Of a stretch of 64,000 nucleotides of DNA, positions 53,602-62,397 are shown piece after piece. The stretch is from NCBI GenBank assembly GCA_030154185.1, contig JASKKK010000002.1:1-64000 (forward strand), read 5' to 3'. This DNA is from Desulfuromonadales bacterium. Its GTDB lineage: Bacteria > Desulfobacterota > Desulfuromonadia > Desulfuromonadales > Syntrophotaleaceae. The notes below the pieces were generated by a model. It was not told the origin of the DNA. It did no database searches and saw nothing but the letters and a program-made list of their open reading frames with translations. The stretch's first letter is position 1; every line of letters starts with the position of its first letter. The translations under genes and the position numbers were made by a program.

Positions 53602-54480
53602 TCATTCAATGTTCTGTACCTGTTCGCGAATCTTTTCCAGGTCGGCCTTCATGGCCACAACCAGACGCGTCAGTTCCAGGTCGTTGGACTTGGAGCCCAT
53701 GGTGTTGGCTTCCCGATTCATTTCCTGAAGGATGAAATCCATCTGCCGGCCGACAGCCTCCTCAACACTGAACAGCCCTCTGAACTGTTCGATATGGCTG
53801 TTGAAGCGGCTGAGCTCCTCGCTGATGTCGCAGCGATCGGCGAACACCGCTATTTCCTGGGCAATTCTCTGGGGATCGGCTTCGAAACCTTTCTCCAGCC
53901 GCGCCAATCGTTCGGTGAGTTTTTCTTTCCACTCCACGGGGACCTGAGGCGCGCGCTCACGCGCTGCAATCAACAGAGACTCGATATGTTCCAGATGTTC
54001 TTCCATATCGCGACGGGTGGCCGTTCCCTCGGCATTGCGCATCTGTTCCATGGCACCCAGTGCCTTTGTCAGAGCCTCCGCCAGACATCCGCTCACCGCC
54101 TCTTCATCAGGCTCGGCCTCGGCCAGAGCGATGACTTCCTTTTGTCCGGCCAACAGATCGACGGTCACCTCCCCTTCCAGGGCATATTCCGCACGCATCT
54201 GACGAAACAGAACCATGTAGGCAGCCGCAAGTTCCTTGTTGAGAACCGGCATTCGCCCTGCACAGGCATTGTTCTCGACATTGATGAATACGTCGATTTT
54301 GCCACGCTTCAGGCGTTCCCCTACCCGCTTTTTGATCTCTGCCTCATGGCCGAGGAGATAACGCGGCGCTTTTACGGATATATCGCCGTAGCGATGATTT
54401 ACCGACTTGATCTCGACCGTAAGAGACATATCGCCGGCAATCGCCTGCCCCTTACCGTAACCTGTCATGCTTTTGATCAT
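53602..54480 (-). CDS. YicC family endoribonuclease
   Basis: 292 residues. MIKSMTGYGKG opens it, and the C-terminal REANTMGSKSNDLELTRLVV is the other family hallmark. Recent knowledge assigns YicC proteins an endoribonuclease role acting on small RNAs. AAAGGAC precedes the ATG by six bases. It lies between gmhB and gmk. Confidence 0.95.
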   Translation of the reverse strand: MIKSMTGYGKGQAIAGDMSLTVEIKSVNHRYGDISVKAPRYLLGHEAEIKKRVGERLKRGKIDVFINVENNACAGRMPVLNKELAAAYMVLFRQMRAEYALEGEVTVDLLAGQKEVIALAEAEPDEEAVSGCLAEALTKALGAMEQMRNAEGTATRRDMEEHLEHIESLLIAARERAPQVPVEWKEKLTERLARLEKGFEADPQRIAQEIAVFADRCDISEELSRFNSHIEQFRGLFSVEEAVGRQMDFILQEMNREANTMGSKSNDLELTRLVVAMKADLEKIREQVQNIE

Positions 54481-54498
54481 GAACAGTCCTTTCGATGT

Positions 54499-55101
54499 CT
54501 AAGCTTCGGACGACAGGATCGCATCCTGTCGTAAAATAAAATCGACAGCTTCCGTCAGGCTGACGAAACGGGGGATGGAAGCATCGAGATTCTGTGCCGT
54601 TTCGGCGCCATAACCGGTCAATACCAACAACGGCGTACAGCCGGCCCGCATTCCGGCCTCGATATCGGCCTGCTTGTCGCCGACCATGAACGATTGGTCC
54701 AGATCGATGTGCAACTGTCGGGCGGCCTGCAAAAGCAGGCCGGGCTCCCCTTTGCGGCAATCGCACTTTCGCCGCCAGGCTCCCCTTCCGGCCTCCGGAT
54801 GATGCGGACAGACGAAAAAACCGTCGACATGCGCATCCTCGGCAGCCAGTCGATCGGCGACATGGTCGTGCAAACGCCGCACATCCGACAGTTCGAAGTA
54901 TCCCCTTGCTACCCCCGACTGGTTGGTCACCACCACCACCAGATAACCGGCCCGATTGAGACGCCGGATAGCCTGCGGCACCCCCGGAATAAAGGCGAAA
55001 TCCTCCGCCCGATGCAGATAGTTCTTTTCTTCGTTGATGGTTCCGTCGCGGTCCAGGAAAACGGCCCGGCGGATCGGCGCTTTCGATTTATCCCTGGTCA
55101 T
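54499..55101 (-). CDS. gmhB: D-glycero-D-manno-heptose 1,7-bisphosphate 7-phosphatase
   Basis: HAD phosphatase that removes the 7-phosphate during ADP-heptose synthesis. 200 residues from ATG 55101 (overlaps the hldE stop by 14 bases). It has [11 protein letters not shown] near 16-26, [13 protein letters not shown], and the zinc-binding CPHHPE...[10 protein letters not shown]. The [10 protein letters not shown] motif is near 137-146. The next gene is yicC. It is part of the same minus-strand set as hldE and gmhA. Confidence 0.94.
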   Translation of the reverse strand: MTRDKSKAPIRRAVFLDRDGTINEEKNYLHRAEDFAFIPGVPQAIRRLNRAGYLVVVVTNQSGVARGYFELSDVRRLHDHVADRLAAEDAHVDGFFVCPHHPEAGRGAWRRKCDCRKGEPGLLLQAARQLHIDLDQSFMVGDKQADIEAGMRAGCTPLLVLTGYGAETAQNLDASIPRFVSLTEAVDFILRQDAILSSEA

Positions 55102-56560
55102 AACGATCAAGGATCCGCTCGATAATATTCGTGGTGGAACGGCCGTCGACGAGATCGATGAGTTCGACGCGCCCCCCATACCTCTCGACCGCCTCCCTGC
55201 CGACCACCGTCTCCGGCGTATAGTCTCCGCCCTTGACCAGAATATCGGGACGCAGCATGTCGATCAGTTCCAGAGGCGTATCTTCATCGAACAGCACGAC
55301 GTAATCGATGCAGCTCAAAGCCGCCAGAATATGGGCTCGCTCGTGCTCGTTGATAAGCGGACGGTTGGCCCCCTTGAGCCGCCGGATGGAAGCATCGGAA
55401 TTCAACCCCAGAACCAGAATATCCCCGAGACGCCTGGCCTGTTGCAGATACTTGACGTGACCGACATGCAGCAGATCGAAACAGCCGTTGGTAAACACGA
55501 TAGTCTTGCCTCGTCGCCGCTCGATCTCCAGAAGATTGCGCAGCGATTCGCGTAACCTGATTTTGGAGTCGAACTCCAGGGCGTGATGGGCCAGGGCTTC
55601 ATGAATCTCTTCGACGCCGACCGTGGAGGTTCCGACCTTGCCGACGACGATGCCGGCGCCGATATTGGCCAGGACAGCCGCTTCGCTGACAGGCAGGCCG
55701 CCGGCCAGGCCGAGGCCGACCAATGACAGCACCGTATCGCCGGCTCCTGTCACATCGTACACTTCCCGCGCCTGCGTCGGCAGATGGACCTCTTCGCCGC
55801 TGTGAAAAAAGATCGATATGCCTTCCTCGCTACGGGTCACCATCAGGGTTTCGAGATCGAGGCGCTGCATGAGAGTTCGGGCGGCAAGACGCAGACTCTC
55901 TTCATCGACGATCGATACCCCCGAAGCGACTTCGGTTTCTTTGCGATTGGGAGTCAGCAGAGTCGCACCGCGGTATTTGCCATAGTCGTTGCCCTTGGGA
56001 TCGATAACCACGGGAATGCCCTTGTCCTTGCCGACGGCGATAACCGCTTGCAAAAGGCCTTCCGTGAGCACCCCCTTGAGATAATCGGAAACCAGGATGA
56101 CATCGAAGCGGTCGGCGCAATTGCGCACGAAATCGGCCAACTGCTTCTCTTGACTGGCATCGATGGGAGTGCGGCTTTCGCGGTCGAACCGCATCATCTG
56201 CTGCCCCGATGCAAGGATGCGGGTCTTGCGGCTGGTGGTCCGTTTGCCGTCGAAGAGCAGCCCCTCGATGCCGACCCGCTTTTCTTCCAGGCGTCGACGC
56301 AATAAAAGCCCGTCATGTCCTTCACCGAGGATACTGGCGACATGCACCTGACAACCGAGGGTGACAAGGTTGTTGATGACGTTGCCGGCTCCACCGAGAC
56401 GCAGATCTTCGCGAACGATATCGACCACCTGTACCGGGGCTTCGGGAGAGATCCTGTCCGTACGCCCCCACAGATATTCATCCAGCATCAAATCGCCGAT
56501 CACCAGCGCCCTGAGGCCGCTCAAACGCCCCAAAAGGTTTTCTATATTTATTCGGTCCAT
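55088..56560 (-). CDS. hldE: Bifunctional heptose-7-phosphate kinase / heptose-1-phosphate adenylyltransferase
   Basis: 490 residues. The N-terminal PfkB-type kinase (about 1-330) has [13 protein letters not shown] and [13 protein letters not shown]. The C-terminal nucleotidyltransferase (about 350-490) has [18 protein letters not shown]. It phosphorylates heptose 7-phosphate at C1 and later joins the 1-phosphate to ADP. Start ATG 56560 ([10 protein letters not shown]). gmhB overlaps its end. Confidence 0.97.
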   Translation of the reverse strand: MDRINIENLLGRLSGLRALVIGDLMLDEYLWGRTDRISPEAPVQVVDIVREDLRLGGAGNVINNLVTLGCQVHVASILGEGHDGLLLRRRLEEKRVGIEGLLFDGKRTTSRKTRILASGQQMMRFDRESRTPIDASQEKQLADFVRNCADRFDVILVSDYLKGVLTEGLLQAVIAVGKDKGIPVVIDPKGNDYGKYRGATLLTPNRKETEVASGVSIVDEESLRLAARTLMQRLDLETLMVTRSEEGISIFFHSGEEVHLPTQAREVYDVTGAGDTVLSLVGLGLAGGLPVSEAAVLANIGAGIVVGKVGTSTVGVEEIHEALAHHALEFDSKIRLRESLRNLLEIERRRGKTIVFTNGCFDLLHVGHVKYLQQARRLGDILVLGLNSDASIRRLKGANRPLINEHERAHILAALSCIDYVVLFDEDTPLELIDMLRPDILVKGGDYTPETVVGREAVERYGGRVELIDLVDGRSTTNIIERILDRYDQG

Positions 56561-56589
56561 GGAAATTCCGTAAAAGACTGTAAAAAAAA

Positions 56590-56623
56590 ACGGCAAGAAA
56601 GAAACCGGCCAAAGGGGCCGGCC
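56590..56623 (-). terminator. Terminator upstream of hldE
   Basis: CCGGCC (56605-56610) pairs with GGCCGG (56616-56621) and, on the minus strand, T-rich sequence follows. It would end the transcript from 56729-57679 before hldE. Confidence 0.6.
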
Positions 56624-56728
56624 TCGTCAGCTCCGTGTGCGCATCAGCGCATACCATATCTCCCGGAAATATGCAAGATTTTCAAAACACGGATCGGCGT
56701 CGACAGAACAACCTTGCCTCTTCCCTGA

Positions 56729-57679
56729 TCAACCCAGCCTGTCGAGTACGGCATGGGCGAACAGCGGGATATTGATTTCATGATGGCCGGTAATGCTAAA
56801 GCCGCTCCCGTTGCCCATGGTCGGGCGTTTGACGACGTTGGTCAGGGGGCGATAGTGCTGAATCATGTCAAAATTGGCCGTCGTGAAACCGTCAACATGA
56901 TATCCCAGGTTCTGCGCGATGGACAAGGCCTTGAGAAAAACCTCCGGCAAAAGCACGGCCGATCCGACATTAAGCCAGACACCACCGTCACCGAGATCCG
57001 CGACCACCGATGTCAGAAGACGGAAATCGCGATAGCTCATCTCACCGATAACCCCGCCATCGGCTTCGGGGTGTTGATGGATGATATCGGTGCCGATGGC
57101 GACATGCACGGTGACAGGAATATCTTTACCGACACAGGCCGCCAACAGGCTGTAATCGCGATACGGATGTCGCTGATCGATGATCGCCCGACCTATGGTG
57201 CGACCGAAACCGCCATCATCGGTCATGCCCTGCTTGAGAATGGCGTTCATCCCCTGACCGGTTTCGAGGGAAAAGCCGAAATCACCGGCCGCCAGCACCG
57301 CCGCGACATCTTCGGATGTCGCACCGACCAGCGACACCTCGTAATCATGAATGGCAACCGAACCGTTGGTCGCCACCGCGGTAATCACATCGGCATCGAT
57401 AAGAGCCTTCAGAACCGGCTGCAGGCCGCATTTGACGACATGCCCTCCCATGGCCAGCACCACCGGCTTTCCCTTTTCGCGGGCCGTTACGACCGCATCG
57501 ACCACTCCTCGAAGATTGTCGGCACCGAGAAGGTGCGGAAGGCTATCGAAAAACTCCTTAAACGACCTGCCTGAGCGCGGAGTCCCAGCGAAATGCTCCC
57601 CGACCTTGACCTTATTGTCGCGCGTGGTTATGGAATAGCGTTTGACGCCGGAAAAATTCATGGGTCGATATCGCTTCAT
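56729..57679 (-). CDS. Conserved protein of unknown function beside the heptose genes
   Basis: 316 residues with no signal peptide or membrane segment. The N-terminal half, with VVLAMGGHVVKCGLQPVLKA and AVATNGSVAIHDYEVSL, looks like a Rossmann-type or deoxyhypusine-synthase-like fold; the glycine-lysine catalytic segment of deoxyhypusine synthase is not visible. Near the end come NVGSAVLLPEVFLKALS and TTANFDMIQHYRPL. I do not recognise a characterised family with confidence. It sits between hldE and a glycosyltransferase gene, so a role in core-sugar or LPS synthesis is possible, but inferred only from place. Confidence 0.7.
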   Translation of the reverse strand: MKRYRPMNFSGVKRYSITTRDNKVKVGEHFAGTPRSGRSFKEFFDSLPHLLGADNLRGVVDAVVTAREKGKPVVLAMGGHVVKCGLQPVLKALIDADVITAVATNGSVAIHDYEVSLVGATSEDVAAVLAAGDFGFSLETGQGMNAILKQGMTDDGGFGRTIGRAIIDQRHPYRDYSLLAACVGKDIPVTVHVAIGTDIIHQHPEADGGVIGEMSYRDFRLLTSVVADLGDGGVWLNVGSAVLLPEVFLKALSIAQNLGYHVDGFTTANFDMIQHYRPLTNVVKRPTMGNGSGFSITGHHEINIPLFAHAVLDRLG

Positions 57680-57783
57680 GAATGCTTATCCTTTCTGAGA
57701 CCGGAACACCCGGGAATCGTCAGCTTTCACAGAACCGCGTTGCCGGTGCACTAACTGCAACGTGGGGAAAAGCAAATATCGTA

Positions 57784-58926
57784 TCATTTTGAGGCAATCA
57801 ATCCTCGATAAAACTCAGCGGTTTTCAAGGCAATATTTCGCCAGGTAAATTCTTCGGTACGCTTCTTTGCATTCACGCCCATGAGCTCCCGGTTATCCAT
57901 TTCCCAGAAGTCCATGATTCCCCGAGCCAGATCCCCGGGATCCGCCGGCCGAACCAGAATCCCGGTTTCTTTTTCAATGACCGTCTCCGCTATCCCTCCG
58001 ACTCGCGATCCGATCACTGGACGACCAACGGTCATGGCCTCCAACATGGAAATACTTGTAGCTTCCATCAGGGAAGGAAGAACCAGGGAATCGCAAGCCG
58101 ACAAATAAGGGCCAAGAAGAGTGTTCTTTATAAAACCATCAAGACGAATGTGCTTCTCAAGTTCGTTCTCGCGAATAAAATCCCGTATTTTTTCCGATTC
58201 CCGATCGCCATCCATGTTTCCACACATGACACAAACAAGATCGGGAATCTTTTCAGCCACAAGTTTTATCGCTTGCGCCAGATAATACACCCCTTTTATG
58301 GGTGCAAACCTTCCCGTGTACAACAACAGAAAAGCGTCTTTTTCTACGCCTATGATATCTCTGGCCTTGTCCTTGGAAATCTTTGCAAATTTATCAGGAT
58401 CAACACCATTGGGAATGAAAAGGCAATTGCCGGATGGGACTCCGAGTCCCAGTGATTTTTGCCGGCGTTCTTTACAGGTTGCCACCAGACCATCGATCCC
58501 CCGAAGGTAATACCTCATTTTAAATCGCCACATCAGCGAATCAATATTTCTGAGAAACCTGCTGGTATGATTGGTCCAGACAGCGGTAAAGAAAGGAAAG
58601 TTTTTTTTAAGGAAGGCAAGGGCCGGCATCAGTTGATCGAGAGTATGAACATGAATGACATCCGGTTTGAATTCGGAAAAAAAGCCGGTCGTTTTTTGCG
58701 CAATTTTTTTCGCATTTTCCAACTTTTCCTTGGATGCGTCCCTTTTTATCACCCTGACCGGAATATCTCCCAGATTGTCATTCGAAGAAACGGTGCCTTT
58801 CCTGTCCCACAGCCAAACCTCAACCTGATGTCCGTTTGCGATCAAGGCCTTTGAAAGCTCATAAATATGAGATGCGATTCCTCCGATACTGGGCAGATAA
58901 TCGGAGGTAAGCATGACAATTTTCAT
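57784..58926 (-). CDS. Glycosyltransferase family 4
   Basis: 380 residues in the GT-B fold. DYLPSIGGIASHIYELSKAL is the N-terminal glycine-rich acceptor site. TGRFAPIKGVYYLAQAI and PSLMEATSISMLEAMTVGRP (the E-x7-E pattern) mark the nucleotide-sugar donor site. The enzyme adds a sugar with retention; its donor is unknown. Codon use is lower in GC than in the metabolic genes (line 58141-58200 is 24 of 60 G or C). It precedes the unknown gene at 56729. Confidence 0.9.
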   Translation of the reverse strand: MKIVMLTSDYLPSIGGIASHIYELSKALIANGHQVEVWLWDRKGTVSSNDNLGDIPVRVIKRDASKEKLENAKKIAQKTTGFFSEFKPDVIHVHTLDQLMPALAFLKKNFPFFTAVWTNHTSRFLRNIDSLMWRFKMRYYLRGIDGLVATCKERRQKSLGLGVPSGNCLFIPNGVDPDKFAKISKDKARDIIGVEKDAFLLLYTGRFAPIKGVYYLAQAIKLVAEKIPDLVCVMCGNMDGDRESEKIRDFIRENELEKHIRLDGFIKNTLLGPYLSACDSLVLPSLMEATSISMLEAMTVGRPVIGSRVGGIAETVIEKETGILVRPADPGDLARGIMDFWEMDNRELMGVNAKKRTEEFTWRNIALKTAEFYRGLIASK

Positions 58927-58976
58927 CTTCTCAACCTTTTATCTCAGGTGCGTTAACGACGGTCAAGCTAGGCACG

Positions 58977-59648
58977 TTATTCAAATTCATATCCAAATAT
59001 TTCAAAGTCTTTTTCATAAAGATAATTGATCTTATCAAGAACTTCTCTCGAAAATAATGCCCTCTCCTTATCAGATGATTCATAGTCGGTTTTGTTTAAT
59101 TTTGGTAAATCTTCCTTTATATTTAAATTTTTACATACGATAGAAAAATCGTCATGAAGGTTTTCAAATCGACCACAAAAATCAACCATCAAATCATACT
59201 TATAATTACAAACGAACGCATACTGAGGTTTCAATAAAGACATTTGATGAATCAGGTCTTTGTCCAAAAATTCAAGAATAAATTCATCGAATGTTGAAAA
59301 CCTGTCCACAATAATATTTTGCAATTCAAGATCGGCTTTCCCATTACCGCCGGTTTTAAGGTATTGATAAACAGATCTTAGCCTTGTATATGGGTTTCTC
59401 ACGAAACAAAACTTATAATAGTATTTAAATTTTTTCCTGGAAGCCTGATAAAAAATATTATAGCTACAATGATCTCGATTGATCTTTTTTCCAGCCAAGA
59501 CCTTGAGAACACTTGTTCCAGCCGCTTTGGGAATATGAATAAAAATGCATCGATGATGATCCATATAACTTCTATAGGGATAATCGTTGAATTTTTCACG
59601 CCATAATAAAAATCTTTCAAACACACGATTTTTAAAGATATTTGTCAT
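58977..59648 (-). CDS. Sulfotransferase family 2-like protein
   Basis: 223 residues. The PAPS-binding HIPKAAGTS (38-46) and CFVRNPYTRLRSVYQYL (the RNP at 84-86) are the two sulfonate-donor motifs of the Sulfotransfer_2 family, which sulfates carbohydrates. No signal peptide. It is very AT-rich: 15 of 60 bases at 59101-59160 are G or C. This contrasts with 37 of 60 at 9301-9360. It lies between two glycosyltransferase genes, with AGAGGT upstream of its ATG. The likely substrate is an LPS or surface sugar. Horizontal gain is probable. Confidence 0.85.
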   Translation of the reverse strand: MTNIFKNRVFERFLLWREKFNDYPYRSYMDHHRCIFIHIPKAAGTSVLKVLAGKKINRDHCSYNIFYQASRKKFKYYYKFCFVRNPYTRLRSVYQYLKTGGNGKADLELQNIIVDRFSTFDEFILEFLDKDLIHQMSLLKPQYAFVCNYKYDLMVDFCGRFENLHDDFSIVCKNLNIKEDLPKLNKTDYESSDKERALFSREVLDKINYLYEKDFEIFGYEFE

Positions 59649-59669
59649 GCAACCTCTTGGATCTCCGAG

Positions 59670-60839
59670 CTACCTTCCGAAAACATCGCCGGACAACGTA
59701 TTTTCCCCAGATTTTTCCTTTGCCATTCTTTCAATAATATCTGCAGCAACCTGGGGGCGGTGGTAAAGATCGGTGGTGTCCGCATACCGCCATCCCCGTT
59801 GACCTAATTGTCCCCGCAACTTCGAATCGTTGACGAGTCTGCGGAAAGCAAGATCAAAATGCGACTGGCACCAAGGGGTATCGGGAATAACCATACCTCC
59901 CCCGGCCTCGGCGACATGGTAGCTGAACCCGGCGCTTTGACTGACGATGACGGGAATACCGGCAACCAGCCCCTCCAGAATGGCATTGCCGGCTGTCTCA
60001 CTTACTGCCGGATGAAGTAAAAAATCGGAGATGGCAAGCAACTCCGGCACGTCATCCCGGGCTCCCAGAAAACGTATCCGCTTTTCGACGTCCAATTTTC
60101 TGGCCAGTTTGATAAAAGGCTCCGGAACTCCCTGCCCGGCAATCCAGAGTTCAACCTTTTGTTGTTCTTCCGCAGGCAAGGCAGCCAGGGCGCGAATCGA
60201 GCGATCCACCCCCTTGCGGTAAAAGTCGGATCCAACCATCAACGCGACCAGGATATCGTCACTCACCCCCAGTCTTTTTCGCAAACGTCCTCGTTTCAGA
60301 TTTGAACAGGCATTACGGATACTATTTTTGTCAATCCCCGGCGGCAGGGCATGAAAGCGAAAATCAGGCGTACCGTAATAATTCTGAAAAATGTTTTTTT
60401 CACGTTCGGAGATGTACATGATATGGGTTGATGACGTTCTGGAAAAAACATCGTTTTCAAAAGAGGAGAGCACTCTATAACGCGGCATTAGTTTGATCAG
60501 CGGATTGTTTTTCGAGCTTATCTCGTTCTTGTAGCAGACATCCCCGTTATAATAGAGATCCAGTCCTGGCATCCGCTTAAACCCCACCAGAAGATCGTGA
60601 TTACGCGCTGAAATGCGCTGTTGGAGCTTGCCGGCAAATGAGGACATTCGCCTATGATTCGTCCAGCCCCTGGCAGGCAATACTTCAAGTTTGGCCCCCG
60701 GCAAAAGATCTCCCTTCCAGAAATAGCAATAGAGAGTGAGGTCGTGCCCCCGCCTTAAAACCTCTAACGCTATATTGCGCAAGCTTTTTTCCAATCCACC
60801 GAAAGGGTAGTAAAAAAATGTTGCAAAACCGATATCCAT
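59670..60839 (-). CDS. Glycosyltransferase family 4 (LPS core type)
   Basis: 389 residues from ATG 60839 (MDIGFATFFYYPFGGLEKS). It shows the GT-B pattern, with YPFGGLEKSLRNIALEVLRR at the acceptor site and PAVSETAGNAILEGLVAGIP at the donor site, as in WaaG-type core glucosyl transferases. GDVCYKNEISSKNNPL and LPPGIDKNS lie between. It is upstream of the sulfotransferase and downstream of gmhA, with about 210 bases between. Confidence 0.88.
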   Translation of the reverse strand: MDIGFATFFYYPFGGLEKSLRNIALEVLRRGHDLTLYCYFWKGDLLPGAKLEVLPARGWTNHRRMSSFAGKLQQRISARNHDLLVGFKRMPGLDLYYNGDVCYKNEISSKNNPLIKLMPRYRVLSSFENDVFSRTSSTHIMYISEREKNIFQNYYGTPDFRFHALPPGIDKNSIRNACSNLKRGRLRKRLGVSDDILVALMVGSDFYRKGVDRSIRALAALPAEEQQKVELWIAGQGVPEPFIKLARKLDVEKRIRFLGARDDVPELLAISDFLLHPAVSETAGNAILEGLVAGIPVIVSQSAGFSYHVAEAGGGMVIPDTPWCQSHFDLAFRRLVNDSKLRGQLGQRGWRYADTTDLYHRPQVAADIIERMAKEKSGENTLSGDVFGR

Positions 60840-61048
60840 GTAAGACTTCCTGTAACTACCAATAAAATACGGCGCTTGATGATTGCAATTCCGTTTTTTT
60901 GTCAACCGGCCCTGCTCCCGTTCTGTGTCAGGCACGGACTCATACATTCCGCCTGCCGGAATGTCCCTGGCTCCTTGGTAGCAGGTCTAAAAAAACAACG
61001 CGCTACGGAACAAAACCGGCATACCATCACCAAATACCCTTCCGGTTG

Positions 61049-61627
61049 TCAGGAAGGCGTGAACAGTTCCTTCTCCAACATATCGCACAGCAGATGCAAA
61101 ACCGCACCATGAACAGTCTGAATAAAAGGCGTATGCTGCTCGGGTACGGTCAGTTCGATATCCACAACGGCCGCGATATTACCGCCGTCGCGTCCCAACA
61201 AGCCGATGGTTTTGCAACCTATTTCGTTGGCTGTGGTCAGGGCATGAAAGACATTGTTCGACATGCCGCTGGTGGATATGCCGATAACGACATCTCCGGC
61301 GACGGCCAGGGCCTCGACCTGTCGTTTAAAGATTTCATCGAATCCGTAATCGTTGCCTACGGCAGTCAAAATCGATGTGTCGGTGGTCAGGGCGACGGCC
61401 GGCAGAGCCTTGCGTTCCATCAGGAACCGCCCCACAAGTTCCGCCGCGAAATGCTGGGCATCGGCGGCAGAACCGCCGTTGCCCATGATCAGTACCTTGC
61501 CGCCGGTGTGCATAGCATCGGCCATAAGCTGAACACACTGGCGGATGGCGTCACAATGATCGTTCCCGAACCGATCCATGATTTCGCACAATTGCTTAAA
61601 AGATGTCTTGATAGCATGTATCGTCAC
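61049..61627 (-). CDS. gmhA: Phosphoheptose isomerase
   Basis: Converts sedoheptulose 7-phosphate to heptose 7-phosphate, the first step of heptose synthesis. 192 residues. The SIS-fold pattern is present in ILIMGNGGSAADAQHFAAEL and GDVVIGISTSGMSNNV. The start is GTG 61627, six bases after GAGGAGG; a TTG five codons earlier has no ribosome site. It follows the LPS-kinase gene by 11 bases, on the same strand. Confidence 0.95.
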   Translation of the reverse strand: MTIHAIKTSFKQLCEIMDRFGNDHCDAIRQCVQLMADAMHTGGKVLIMGNGGSAADAQHFAAELVGRFLMERKALPAVALTTDTSILTAVGNDYGFDEIFKRQVEALAVAGDVVIGISTSGMSNNVFHALTTANEIGCKTIGLLGRDGGNIAAVVDIELTVPEQHTPFIQTVHGAVLHLLCDMLEKELFTPS

Positions 61628-61638
61628 CAGAATCCTCC

Positions 61639-62397
61639 TCAATTCAAATTCAAGGTCCGCTGCCAGTGCCGGCGAAACAGCCTTGCGTATTCTTCATCAG
61701 CGCCGTTACGTTTCAGCTCTCGCAGAAAATGACCGATATCCCGTTCCGCACGAGCCGCGGTCAGACGCCGGTAGCGCCGAACGCCGTCCAGGTCGACAAA
61801 CCAGAACCGCAGTTCTTCGGCCTGTTCTTTTCCGACCAGGATATTACGCCAGTTGCTATCCCCGTGAACAATGCCGGAGCGATGCAAGATCCCCATCAAT
61901 CGGCCGAGCCGCTGCATATAGAGACGTTTGCGGTCCGCATCGAGGTCCGGCCACAGATCGAACAGAGAACGGCTTCCATCCAGAAACGGGCAGATCAGGT
62001 AACTACGGCCAAGCATGCGGCCATGCCGCTCTTCCAGGCAGATCAAAGGTTTGGGCGTGGGTACTCCCGAGTTCAGCAGCCAGCGACCTGCGCGCATGGC
62101 CCGCCTCCCCCGGGAAAGCCGAAACATATTCTTGATGCGATAAAGCCGTCCCTGGCAATTATAGCGTTTGAGAAAAAACCATTTCCCTTTCACCAGAACC
62201 TTGGCAAGGTCCCGTGGATTGCCGGAACGCCCGGAACTGACCGGTTCCCCCCGTTCGAAGAGATCGTCCGGATCCGGCTGCAGAAACTCCCTCACGATAT
62301 CTTTTGATACCTCCGCGTCGTAATAGCAGCGAAAAGCGCCGCTGCGTTCGAAGACGACCGGTCCGGTTTCGAAGGATTGTGCCCGTCGGTTGTTCAC
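61639..62397 (-). CDS. LPS kinase-like protein (Kdo/WaaP family)
   Basis: 252 residues from GTG 62397, which overlaps the previous stop codon by four bases (GTGA). The ATP lysine is in WFFLKRYN, the catalytic loop is GIVHGDSNWRNILV (HGD-x-x-x-x-N), and VDLDG carries the metal-binding Asp. This fits the Kdo/WaaP group that phosphorylates heptose in the LPS core. It resembles the C-terminal half of the neighbouring gene closely, so the two arose by duplication. Confidence 0.87.
   Translation of the reverse strand: MNNRRAQSFETGPVVFERSGAFRCYYDAEVSKDIVREFLQPDPDDLFERGEPVSSGRSGNPRDLAKVLVKGKWFFLKRYNCQGRLYRIKNMFRLSRGRRAMRAGRWLLNSGVPTPKPLICLEERHGRMLGRSYLICPFLDGSRSLFDLWPDLDADRKRLYMQRLGRLMGILHRSGIVHGDSNWRNILVGKEQAEELRFWFVDLDGVRRYRRLTAARAERDIGHFLRELKRNGADEEYARLFRRHWQRTLNLN

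Noticed and set aside
56729..57679. Deoxyhypusine synthase
   Set aside because: Only the N-terminal half is suggestive; the glycine-lysine active-site motif is not found, so the name would mislead.
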